Shown piece by piece: positions 1 to 10,731 of a DNA stretch of 64,000 nucleotides. This DNA is from Tethya wilhelma (taxonomy: Eukaryota; Porifera; Demospongiae; Tethyida; Tethyidae): NCBI GenBank assembly GCA_964030475.1, contig CAXIPT010000003.1, forward strand, positions 6,578,511-6,642,510, given 5' to 3'. The translations under genes were made by a program, and so were the position numbers. Position 1 is the stretch's first letter, and every line of letters starts with the position of its first letter. Under the pieces are notes generated by a model. It was not told where the DNA came from and did not search any database. It saw nothing but the letters and a program-made list of their open reading frames with translations.

Positions 1-1539
1 TATCAACTGCAGCTGCCATAGCATTGACAACAGAAGCTCCATCACCAGCAGGTGACCCAATGCCAAGTGGTCGCTTTGACACTGCTGCTACAGTGCTTAG
101 CTGTATATAGTCTATAGAGTTGAATTCGTTTTTTGTGTACAACTAATAACTTCATTACATATAACTTCTGGCTCAAAATTAAGTACCGTATAGCGGGAAA
201 TTTTCGTATGGTGGAAATTTTCATATTTTTGTATGCTGTTTGAATATACGAAAATTAAAACTGCGAAAATTTTCATATTTTTGTATGCTGTTTGAATATA
301 CGAAAATTAAAACTACGAAAATTTAACTTCCGCATTTACTTTATACGAGCGCGCACCGCATATACGAAATTTAAAACTATGAAAAAATTTTCTGGCATGT
401 TTATACGAAATTTTGCACCAACAAAAATTTCCCGCTATATGGTATATTTTTTGAATGGATAAACCAAGGTATGAATTTTAGTCCACTCCAAAGTAGTTTA
501 GGACTACTTAGTTAACAGTTTGTCCCATCCCAACTTTCAGGGTATGGTCATGATCAGATTTGACATTTTTATTGAATTCTATAGTTTGTGCTTGGATATC
601 ACTGGTATTATATGGTTTTGGAAAAAAGTAATGTTATCAAATCTAGTCCATTTTATGACATATTTATCATGCAAATTTCAGACCTTTGCTGCTAATGCTT
701 CTTGAGTTTCCTACCTAACCAAAAACGGTATCAAAAAGTCAAAGAAATGCTCACTGAAAGTGATGTGTTGGCTTCTAGCCATCCAAAGTCCTGCATAAGG
801 TGGACAAACTAATCATAAGAGCTTGAATAAAGTTGCAGACCTTAGCCAGAAACGGTTAGCCATTTTCTCACCTAACGGATTTTTACTAGTGCTCTATATC
901 AGAAGTCATATCTCTGCTGTAAAGGTTGCCATGACAACATCTGTGGTTAGGTTATTGTGGCCTATATTGATGATTAACTAAAAATATTAGTTTAAAAATT
1001 CTATGTTTAATAGTATATATACATAAAATGACCTATTCTACTCTGTAGACTGTATGCACTGTATTCATGTCGGAGGAATTGTTGGAGGAGTTATAGCAGT
1101 TGTGGTTGTCTTAATCCTAGCCATCACTTTAACTGTAATTGTTGCTCTGGTTTTGAAGAACAAACGTGCTTCACTCAAGCTGCAGGAACAGCCTAAAAGG
1201 TGAGCATACAGTATAATGACATATTTACACTAGCCTTGTTTCGACAAAGAAAATAAGCCTTGAAACTTGAAAGGAGGCTATTGACTCTGCAATGCTTTAA
1301 GTTTGAGTTGTTGCTTGCCTGGCCCATTGAAATTGGTGGCTAATTTGAGGTACTTCAGTTGAATTCAGCATCAGTTCTGTTATGTACACTACACATGCAG
1401 GCAACACTCTCTTCCTGTTGAGCTGAATGTTGTATCAGATTCTCATACTGGAGAATCTGAGGGCATAGAGGTGGGTCATGAATATGAAGACCTTGCCAAA
1501 TCCAGTGAAGACTCCAAGTTCAATCAGTCTGTGGCCTAA
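1..1539 (+). CDS. 3' end of a single-pass membrane receptor (partial)
   Basis: Three exons join in one frame: 1-51 (Ser/Thr/Ala-rich stalk ending APSPA), 1049-1199 and 1401-1539 (stop TAA 1537-1539). Splice phases agree at both junctions (G|AC and AG|G). The middle exon encodes a Cys pair (DCMHC) and then one strongly hydrophobic segment, VGGIVGGVIAVVVVLILAIT and onward, closed by the basic stop-transfer KNKRASLK. The last exon gives a cytoplasmic tail of about 46 residues with a tyrosine motif, HEYEDL. The 5' part lies outside the window. The layout (stalk, TM, short tail with a Tyr motif) is that of a type I receptor, probably an Ig or scavenger type, but no ectodomain is visible, so ligand and family are unknown. 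A MITE sits in the first intron. Confidence 0.75.
186..442. mobile_element. MITE with TA target duplication (Tc1/mariner-like)
   Basis: The ends are near-perfect inverted repeats: CCGTATAGCGGGAAATTTT at the left, and on the reverse strand CCATATAGCGGGAAATTTTT at the right. They are flanked by TA at 184-185 and 443-444. Inside is an AT-rich body containing two tandem copies of a unit of about 53 bp (roughly 215-320). There is no coding capacity. It lies in the intron of the receptor gene. A related end, CATATAGCGGGTAATTTT, occurs at about 45,530. The Tc1/mariner assignment rests only on the TA duplication. Confidence 0.75.
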
Positions 1540-1881
1540 TCCACCATGGCCAACTGGTGTTGATAATAATATTATTATCTTTACTGTACAAGTACGAACA
1601 TTATCATTTATTTTCCGTCACTCCGTACAATTATATAGCTTCTCCCCTCTATGAAAAATAGCCACTCATCATTAATTTTTGCATATCTCTAGTCTGCATG
1701 CATGCTGAGCCGATTAATTTTCCTGTTTTTGTCGAAGCTTACATCTTGCATGTGAACCACCCATGTTAAAATATATTACAACACAATTATTTTTAGAAAA
1801 GCTGAAAATGATGATGATAAATTGAATAGCGTTATAACAGCAATTATTAATAATGCAATATCTTGTGACACAATTAATGTG
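1540..1881. other. Convergent 3' intergenic spacer
   Basis: This is a 342-base, AT-rich spacer between the receptor stop and the stop of the converging TMEM232-like gene. No further ORF, RNA gene or repeat of note was seen. Confidence 0.6.
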
Positions 1882-4800
1882 CTAGTTTGTAGAATGTGCA
1901 GTAGCAGCATTCTTCTGTTCTTCCTCCAGCTCCTTCTCCATCTGCCTCCTCCAGTGCTCCTCTGCTATCTTGTTCAGAGCACCAGTGGTTCGAGTGATGT
2001 AATCTGGAAGGGTATTCCCCTTCACATCTTGCCTCGTCTGAACCCTGTGTGGCATAAATACCATTACAAGCCTTGAGTACGTACATTGATAATAGAAGTC
2101 ATCACAGGGAGAAAAACAACACATAGTGATGACGTACTTTGCTGGTACATTTTTCATCTGTTTAGGATTGCATGACTGAGTCTTTGCTGTTGTTGTCCTA
2201 AACAACAGGAGTTGTATGTGCAGGTAAAAATCCACAGAGCATTGATGACAACAGATCAACATGTACCTCTTTGGTGTTTGTTTTGTGCCATCTGTTGCTG
2301 CTGGGGTAACAGGAGGAAGAAAGCTGAGGCTCAACCCGTTAGCAATGTGGACTGTGAGTGGAGAGGAGAATGGTTGGCTCTCCACAGCCAGCAGAGGAGC
2401 ATCAGTATCAGGAGAGCTCTGAAGAGAAGGGAGTAGAATGCTATAGGTTACTGGAGAGTCACAGCCACTGACTGAAATTAATGGTGTCATGTCATGTAAC
2501 ACATGAAAACCTTACCTGTGATAGTTTATAGGCCTCTAGCACTCTATCCTCCTTTTCAAGGGAGTGTCTCCGCATTAGCTTGCTCCACGCCACACTGCTC
2601 AAGCCATCCTTCATGGGAAGACTCTGGCACACCTTGCACACCCTGGAGAGACCCAGTACAGCCGCATGTCGAACACTCCAACAAGAGGAAACTGAGAACC
2701 AAATTATATACATAGTTGGGTGACATACGTACACATTACATACATAGTTTGGTAAATATTTTTAGCTTCAGTAAACCTTTGTTGTGTTCATTGGTGCTCA
2801 ACTCCTCATCTTGAGTGCTATACTCTGACAACTGAAGTAGACCATACTTCATCTTGCCCCCTGCTTGCTCAGCAGGCTGCATGGCTGGCTTGCCTTCCAG
2901 AGCAGTCTTTTGAATGATTGAAGACCTCCCATAGACGACCACTGATGCCATATTGAGTGTATAAACAGTGGACACCTCTATAGGCCAATGTTCAAACTGA
3001 GACTGGTTTCTCTCCAGCAGACTGCCCAAGCTCCCACTGCCTTCATCGCCCAGCGACGAGAATACACTGTGTCTGTTGTATGTAGTGCTAGGTGGGACCT
3101 GGCTCCCTGGTATACCAGCACCACCACTCAATGGGGCAGTGCTGTGCGTGTAGTGGGTACACTGGGACTCTGCACTTTGACCTGGTATGGAGAGGGAATG
3201 GCTCCTTTGTCTCACGACCAACTTGTTAGGGCTGGTCTTCTCTTCTTGGTCATTGTGGCTGTCAGTAGGAGGAGGAGGCGGGGTTAGTCTTAAAGTGGCC
3301 ATTTTGTCTTCTATTGGAGAAAACGGTAGAGAAATAGGTTCTGCTGATTCAAATTTCGTAGTTTGTGTATCTAATGGTTCATTTCTACTCGAAGCACTGC
3401 TCACGTTTGCTATAAACATTGGATTTGATGTGGAGAAAGCATTCAGAGTCCTTGAATTACTACTAGCCATCAGTCCCATTGATTTCACCATTGATGCCCC
3501 ATGGTCGAGTGTTGACAGACTGTCAAGAGGAAGGAGCATGGTTGCATTGCTGGTGTAGCGGCTGGGAGGGGTGTCCGGGATGGTCTCATTGTCAATGAGG
3601 CTCTGAGTGCCAACGGTCAGTGCCGAGGAGTACTCACTGAATCGAGAGCGTTGGACGGACGACTTCAGTTGTGAGAACTCTTCTCTGCTGGCCATCTCCC
3701 CAGTGCTGGCAGTCATGGTGTGATTCTCACCGGTGCCAGAGTAGGTCAGTTGGAGAGCAGACTCTGTGTAAGACTCATCAAAGTCAGGCTGCATCCCCAG
3801 CACATTCAGAGTGTTCACTCTTTGAGTAGACGGTAGCAAGTCCTCTGATGGTTGCTTCTCTTTCAACCTACTGCCATAAGCACTTGGTGAGCCACCATGA
3901 GATGATAGAATGAAGCGTGGCTGTTTAGTAGGAGTCCCATTTACAGCTGTCTTCTCTGCATCACTTAGTCTTGGTTTGGGTGACTGAATGGCTCCAGGCT
4001 GTGGCTGGTGAATAGAGGTTGAAGAGTGCTCCTGCTCATTAGTCGGTAGTTGGTTTTGTTGTGCACACGAACCATCAGCCAGTGACTGGACTAGATGCAG
4101 CACATTCAGATTGAACTGAGAAGCAGCACACAGTATATCCATCGCAATTAGCCCTTCCAACCTGCACACGTAAATGTGCGACATTATAAACAATGCAAGT
4201 GAAAGTGTAGCCATGACTTTGACTACATCAGTATGGCAGTGATATTGCAACAGCAAATAACCAACCATTTGTTGGATTCAAATTCCGTAGAGCAATTCAG
4301 TAGGTCTTCGATGGCTTCATTGAGGGCCTCACAGCCCTGACGAGCACACTGCCACACATCGAGGGAGTGCCACAGTATCGGGGAGAGATGGTGGCCACCA
4401 TGTCTGACAGTGGGGGTAGCCAGGGAGTGAGACACGGACCGTGAGGAACACATCCTCTGGAGGAAGTAGAGAGCATACAACAGCTGGTCAAAGACATTGT
4501 TATAGTAACTCATACAGAGAGTAAATAGTTACACAATATTGAGCTAGACTTTCAAATTTTCCATGGCTGGCTATGAAAAGGGTCAGAATCTTAAGACTAC
4601 AGAGAGATAGGATCTGTATGCAATGGTTCACCTCCTGTTTTTGGGCTTTGAGACTTCTCTCACTGACAGTTGAAGGTGTCAGAGGCAAGACGCTTGGATC
4701 ATGTAGGGGCTTACTGTAGTTCTCACAGATCAACAAACCCTGCAATCATCAATTACATACTTCTGTATGCATTGGAAGATGTGTGTACAGCTGAACTTAC

Positions 4801-6422
4801 AACTTCCAGCGACACTTTCCAGTGCAATAGTGCTTCAGGGAAGTTACGGTAAGCCTTCTCTCTGTTTTCAAACCCTATATCATGGATGATTGGAGGAGTC
4901 CATGAACAAACCAAGTCTATAATGGACTAGGCTATGTTTGTGAATATGGCAATAAGTACAATAAAGAGTAGACAGATACCTTCCAAATCAAACTTAAACT
5001 GACGAACCTCATCCCTTGTACATGTATCCTATAGAAATGCATACCAGTATTAGTAACATGTGGGGAGCAATAGGAATGAGTGCTTACCACAACGGAGCCA
5101 GTTAGATGATGAAAATAGATACGAATTGATACCAAATACAGGATCTGGAGAGAATAAAGTATGCTCTGTTGTCAAAATACGGAATAAACATAGGGGCATA
5201 CCTTTAGAAGGAGCAGCTCTCCTGATCTGAGCAGGTTACTAGCAATCACATCACTCTTTAACCACTGGTAACACAGACCAGCAATGTAGAACAGACTGGA
5301 CAATAGAGAGTATTATGCATAGTAGATGTACACATACATTCATTGTTTACATACCTTGGTATGTGAGCTACTGAGAGGGCAGCATGGTTGAGGGATGTAG
5401 CCAATGTCACCAATACCTCTGCCAGTGCAATCATTAACAAGATGTGGTCAAACATTAGTCTGGATTGCCAGACTCTTACAAGGAAAGGAAGAGTCTGGTG
5501 TCAGTTCATGACCACAATGATGTATCTCAAGTGGGTGTGGGGACAATACTGCGTAAATCCCAGTAAGGAACGTTGAACCGGTACAAGTACACAGCAGATG
5601 CGATACGTAAATATGTAGTACTGTACTGATGCGGTAAGGGATTAAGTAATATTGCCCACAGACGTAGACCCACTTGAGATACATCATTGTGGTCATGACC
5701 TGACTCTGGTCATTGGCATACGCAATTCACCAGACTCTTCCTTCCCTTGCAAAGTCAAACATGGGGGCTATACTGAGTACAATAGACCTGCTGACTAGTC
5801 CTCACCCTGTTGATATTGGCCATAACACTGGCAGAGCAGGGTCAGCTCCAACCAGGCACTGGACACATCCTGGTTGGCTGTGCTAGTGGAGAGAGGCACT
5901 GCAGAGGATGGAGACTGACACCTCAGGCCAGCTTTATGCTGCAAACAAGGGATTTAGATATAAATTTTGTATTTTTTGATCATCATTGTTGAATTCCAGC
6001 ATGGCTTGTATGGAATTTTACATGCTTGCATAAATATACCTTTGCATGAAGGAGTGACTTCTTAATTGTGTTATCAAGACTATCTCGTTCTATTTCAGAT
6101 GTGGCATTATACTGCAGGAACAAACAATTTGAGTGATGCAATGGGCTCAGTAGCAAAACATGGTCATAAATATTATGGGACTATCTGTACCTTTGAAATG
6201 AATGCTTGAGTTATTTCAGTGCTTGAAGATCCCCTAGTAGATCTATAAATAAAGTTGAGGGGCACAGAAAATTTATGGAATATGATAGCTGAGAAGCTTC
6301 AAGGAGTACCTTTTTGGTGAGTTGCCGTGTTTTTGTCGTCCTTGTTGTGTCAGCAGCTCCTCTGCTCTAGATAGAGATACAATTCCAAATTTATGCTGCA
6401 CGGGAATCTTCACAATAGGCAT
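1882..6422 (-). CDS. TMEM232: TMEM232 homologue
   Basis: Multi-exon gene. Recognised exons, 5' to 3': 6310-6422 (ATG at 6422-6420, start MPIVKIPV), 5806-5882, about 5350-5456, about 5215-5290, about 5093-5150, about 4982-5030, about 4805-4855, about 4632-4740, 4266-4508, 2777-4161, 2516-2691, 2267-2418, 1882-2044. The last five exons have agreeing phases; the phase at 4508 and near 5456 was not resolved. Landmarks match vertebrate TMEM232 in order: SAWLELTLLCQCYG, FDHILLMIALAEV, ILWHSLDVWQCARQG, TVYTLNMASVVVYG, WSVRHAAVLGLSRVCKV, EKEDRVLEAYKLSQ, and the C-terminal GALNKIAEEHWRRQMEKE. The family is known from sperm flagella; its biochemical role is unclear. The exon at 2777-4161 adds about 330 Ser/Thr/Pro-rich residues not present in the vertebrate protein as I remember it. 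A foldback element lies in an early intron. Confidence 0.8.
5471..5760. mobile_element. Foldback (long inverted repeat) element in TMEM232 intron
   Basis: The arm at 5471-5555 (GAAGAGTCTGGTG, then TCATGACCACAATGATGTA, then TCTCAAGTGGGT) recurs in reverse complement at about 5645-5755. A loop of roughly 90 bases separates the arms, and an extra stretch of about 20 bases interrupts the right arm. There is no ORF and no clear target duplication. It abuts the acceptor region of the exon ending at about 5456. Confidence 0.7.
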
Positions 6423-6941
6423 GTCTTTTCACACAGTTTGAGCAGGCACAAAGACTTCAAAGAAAACGGGCTTCGTTGAAGTTTGGTAACCATGGTGATG
6501 ACATCACTCCGAACATTTTGCTCTAAATATTCGAAAGCCGGTTGTGTATTTTTTTCCCTATAAGAATTTAGCCTCAAGCGGAAATCTTCTAAACACGAAA
6601 ACATCTGAAGCTGCCAGGTTAGGCCGGCTAGAAGGGAGTGAAGCGGACTTCTCACCGTACCTCTACTTGTTAAAATTTGGTAAGCTTGGATCTTTCTAGA
6701 TGTATGTGTTCCAGGCCAATATTCAACTTAGAAAGGGTCACACACAGGGGTTAGAAATTACCTGCTAGAAGATCCAGTGAAGATTTGACAGTGCTTGTTG
6801 TTTAATGATAAGTAGATCTCCCTGTGGGTGATCAAATATTTAAACCTGAAAACTCTGTTCTGTATGGCTTGCTATTATGTGTAGCTGATCTGTATTCAGA
6901 ATCACTTTAATACTCACAGTTTTTTTGGTGGTGGCTAGAGA

Positions 6942-7085
6942 GCCGGCTTCGTCAACTAAAGCTAAATACATTGTAGTCAGTGGTGCCGGTTCTTTAACAT
7001 GGTGCTGGCAAAATCCGGATACTATATATTACATAACTCTATAATACAAATACAATAGGAAAGTATACTGTCTGTCGCACAGTGT
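6942..7085 (+). repeat. Dispersed repeat, copy 1
   Basis: About 140 bp shared in the same orientation with 62,655-62,799. The shared core includes AACTAAAGCTAAATA, GGTGCCGGTTCTTTAA, AATCCGGATACT and CAATAGGAAAGTATAC. It is diverged by scattered substitutions, as expected of old transposon copies. It encodes nothing. Confidence 0.75.
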
Positions 7086-7788
7086 AGTTTTTTTGTTGAT
7101 GTTTTTAGTAAAGAGAGTGGGCAATAGTGGGTATAATTTAATGCCTTAGCATGTACCATGGTTTATGGGATAATCCATAAGTACACTGGTACTTAGAAAC
7201 TCATTTGTACCCCCTGTCAGACAGTCTAGCTCTGCTGCCTATTGTGGTGAGGCTAGACTCTGTGTGTGCTACCGCTAATTATTACGTCATAATTATTATG
7301 ATATATATATACAGTTACTGCCTGCATTCCACTGCTGAGTGTTTGTATGAATTCCGTGATTTCACTTGGTTAAGCAAATTCATCAGTAAGAATTTAGTTC
7401 CCTAGAATGAACTAGAGCAAATTCCGCTTATTTACAGTTTTCTGTTTGAGACAGGAAGTTTGTGGGCTCAATACACTGTCAAGAGCATCTGTGTATTGTA
7501 CAGTGAAAGTCACTGAGGCTATCCAGACTGAAAATGCAACTACATTTATCTTTTCCTTGTTGCTTCAAACTTTGAACTGCTGATGACTTTATCGGTTGTC
7601 TTTTGGGGACCATGTACATAACGCTATCTTATCTCTCCTGACAAATTGACTTTGACTGTTATTTGTTGCTAAACAGCTCTGATCATTGTTGAAGCTAGTG
7701 GGCTATTAGTGTACCTCTGTCCGTGTAGTTGTACTAAGGAGGAAATCTGAGAAATGGTTTTCTTATCTAGGTTCGTATGAAAACAATT

Positions 7789-7792
<4 letters not shown>

Positions 7793-7824
<32 letters not shown>
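7793..7824. repeat. (GT)n microsatellite
   Basis: About 16 uninterrupted GT units in intergenic DNA. Confidence 0.95.
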
Positions 7825-7825
<1 letters not shown>

Positions 7826-8585
7826 TATGTGTGTACATGTGTGTGCAATGTTTATAGTGCCCTATTGCATACTAAGTGGACTAAAAGCTTTATTTGCTAT
7901 TGCTAGGTTATTATTTTTGCCAAATATTGAAAGTTTGTCTTGAGTTACTGATACACATAGAACACCCCTCAGGTTACAGGTTGAATGAGGTATGTGTGCG
8001 TGTGTGTGCTCTTGTTACGCCTTATCTAATGGTTTTTTAAACAATCTCAAAATCTGTTTATCTAAACCATGACAGCTTGCTACATAGTATGGTCATACTC
8101 CTCTTTTTATCATGTGTCGTTCTGACTGGCAAGTAGAGGGGTGTCGTCATTGTCTAGTAAATTCTATCCCTATTCTCCTCTCACTCTCAGTGGGTGCAAT
8201 GAGCCTGATAGAAGCTGAGGTGGTAGTTCAATTGTGTTTACCCCCTCCTCTCTGTGCCAGCTGGATGTAGTCTCATGTTTTGAGTGACTTCAAGAAGTGT
8301 TTAACAAAAAGGCAGATAATAACTTAGTTAATGTACTTTCAGTGTTTATGGTGTGTGTTCTTATGTAATTTTGACTTGGCTTGCTCTCAGCCTAGGCTTG
8401 TGGACCAACTGGCTGTCACCTTTGGTTTTGATTTGTTGTAATAGTTTCAGATATTCAAATCATACTGTTGCTGCACGGCTTTAATCTTGGTATTGTATTT
8501 GAATCATTCATGTGGATGTGGATAATGTGTTGCAGAATGACGTGCACACTGTGTAGACAGCACTTTACATGTACTGTGCTGTACA

Positions 8586-8586
8586 N
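8586..8586. other. Assembly gap (single N)
   Basis: An isolated N inside an exon of the minus-strand Ig receptor. Sequence to its left does not continue the Ig exon, so real sequence is probably missing here. Confidence 0.85.
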
Positions 8587-9956
8587 TCTGGTCCCAGCCA
8601 TTGCAATGATGGAGGGCCAGTAGTTCCTTCAAAAGAAGCTGAACAGGTCAGAGAATATGTCTCTCCAGCAGTTGGAGATCCAGAAGGAATGATGGAAACA
8701 ACCAGGTTAACTGCACAATTCATTAACAATAATTATTGCAGTGCATATCATGTGTACCTTACGAACAACTCTCTTACCTAATGTAATACAAAGAGTTTGG
8801 TTCAAGTGACTACTGTCAGGTAGCTCACAACAGAAGGATCCAGTTGGAGACTGAGCATTAGCTACTCTATGGTTCAACCATATAGTTTGATTATAACCTC
8901 TTCCTCTGGAAAAGTCATGTCCAGCAGCATTATTAGGTACCACCGATCCATTAGGATAATACCACTCTCCACGATTTGGATATCGACAGCAATAAATTAA
9001 CGTAGTAATACAGAAGATTGCATTGCCATCAGAGAATTCTCCAATATCTTTTAGAGACAACTGACTGTTATTGAGGTAGGAGACACCTCGGAATACAATT
9101 TCATGTCCAACTAGAAAAGAATTAATAAACTAAGAATAACTTAAAGCTGTTAATACGTATGATTACATGAAAATGAGAGAATTAAAAAAAACACAAGCTT
9201 ACAACTGGCTGCATGAGTAGTTATAGTAGTGGCCTCAGTAGTGGATGCTTCAGTTAAAGGGGCTGCTACAGTTGTAGGGGCCATAGGCCCTTTGGTCGTA
9301 GGAGCTAGCTCAGTAGTGAGTGGTGTGGTACAATCAATATTGGGTAGTGACGTTTCATGCAAAGATCGTGAAACAACTGTTTATAGGAAGTCAAAGACAT
9401 TCAAATGACTAAAAGTGAGATTGAGACTCATTTTGAATATTAGTGTAGTATTACCTGTTACATATATTTTCACTAGATTACTATAAAGACTGTCTAGAGA
9501 GATCTCACAGTAGAAGGTTCCAAAAGGAGACAAAGCATAGTTCCTTCTGTTCAGGAAAACTTCTCCATTATCACTTCTACTTCTGTAGAAGTTTGCACCC
9601 GCAGCAGCATTAGGTACCCGTATTCCATTAGGGTAGTACCACTCTCCAGCACGATGGGGAGGAGATGAACAACATGGCCTCAAGGTAGTAGTACAGACCA
9701 GAGGTGATTCACCTTCAACACCTCTTTCTCCAATATTAGTGATGACCACTTCACTGTTGTTAGCTAGAGGTGGGCCACAAGATCCAAGAGAGAGAGTGAC
9801 AGTGTCTGCTGCAACAAAAACAAAATTTATAATACTGATCGAGATACATCGCTCACTGATCAATCTTGACTGACTTTGCGTAGCAGTGAAGGTGGCAGAA
9901 TAACTGAGAAGAACCAGCAGTGGGAGAAACCGCACTGCTGAGTAAATTGGCATCAT
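8587..9956 (-). CDS. Secreted or membrane Ig-like receptor, 3' part missing at a gap
   Basis: Exons 9857-9956, 9455-9808, 9203-9376, 8778-9110 and 8587-8710 (cut by the N at 8586); all junction phases agree. Residues 1-27 form a signal peptide (MMPIYSAVRFLPLLVLLSYS). The second exon encodes an Ig-like unit with a CCSSPPHRAGEWYYPNGIRV core and a GTFYCEI end. The third is a Thr/Ala/Pro-rich mucin-like linker. The fourth repeats the Ig-like unit (GEWYYPNGSVVP, then TGSFCCELPDSS). The fifth opens another Ig fold (TAGETYSLTCSASFEG, LQWLG). This tandem YYPNG plus Ig layout is, as far as I recall, common in sponge surface receptors. A TM segment and tail would be expected beyond the gap. Possible roles are self/non-self recognition or adhesion; the ligand is unknown. 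Confidence 0.8.
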
Positions 9957-10731
9957 TCAAGTCTTGTGTAGTAATAATTATAATAATGATAAAAAGAAAC
10001 CAATGAAAATATCAGATAGTATTGTCACAATACCACTATTCTAATACAGTAGCTGAGCCAGTGCTAGCTGAATGATAAGCTTTCAATGAACTAAAGTGAC
10101 AGCATAATAGACACAATCACTCTGAAGTCTTCAGTCACTTCAGTTGTACGTAACTGTATATGCATGAGTAGATTCGATTTCTGGAGACATATAATTATAT
10201 AGACGCATGCATGCACAATGCATGCACCTATTACTATTAGGCTTTGTACTAATACTATAACCTATGAGCCATAGGTTATAGTACAAAGCCTAGGTAATGC
10301 GACCTGGCTAATTGAGTACAACAATTTACTCCATTGCATGCATATAATTCTTTATCCATTTCAATGTGTGCAGATGCTAGGTAATATGGCCTTTATATGG
10401 GCAGGACTAGCTCAACCATATGGCTCAACAAGGTCCCCACAGAATGAATTCTTTACACAATTTGATTTGGCCATTCCTGTGTCTCCTTAATTTTAAATAA
10501 TGCATGCATGACATTGTGGCATGTTGATAATGACCACAATAATTATGATAATTGAAGACTAATAATTAAAGGTCAGAATTATTTTAATAATTGATGATTA
10601 TGTCACCATAATAATAGCACTAGCTTGTTTTGGTTATTTCTGAGTGGTTGTGACTTCATTCTGTTTGGTGTGTGCATGATGCCAAGTTGGTGCATGAGCA
10701 CAATGTCAGTATGGGGTTGTGTCAACAAAGC
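9957..10731. other. Intergenic region with a palindrome
   Basis: AT-rich spacer of about 775 bases upstream of the Ig receptor and downstream of the ERICH3-like gene. Apart from the imperfect palindrome at 10,227-10,301 and several GCATGCAT motifs, nothing recognisable was seen. Confidence 0.55.
10227..10301. repeat. Imperfect palindrome (hairpin)
   Basis: AGGCTTTGTACTAATACTAT followed by AACCTAT pairs with ATAGGTTATAGTACAAAGCC across a 5-base loop (GAGCC). The left arm has a few extra bases. It could be a very small foldback element or an extruding hairpin; no target duplication is clear. Confidence 0.65.

Larger units (their letters stand above)
6423..8585. other. Gene-poor intergenic region ending at a gap
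   Basis: No convincing coding exon was found on either strand. It holds the dispersed repeat at 6942-7085, a (GT)n microsatellite at 7793-7824, and the putative upstream region of the TMEM232-like gene. The right edge is the N at 8586, so the 3' end of the Ig receptor gene that should follow is missing. Confidence 0.55.

Noticed and set aside
8569..8781. Plus-strand frame across the N at 8586
   Set aside because: The minus strand here encodes an Ig-fold exon in phase with the upstream receptor exon; the plus frame is its shadow.
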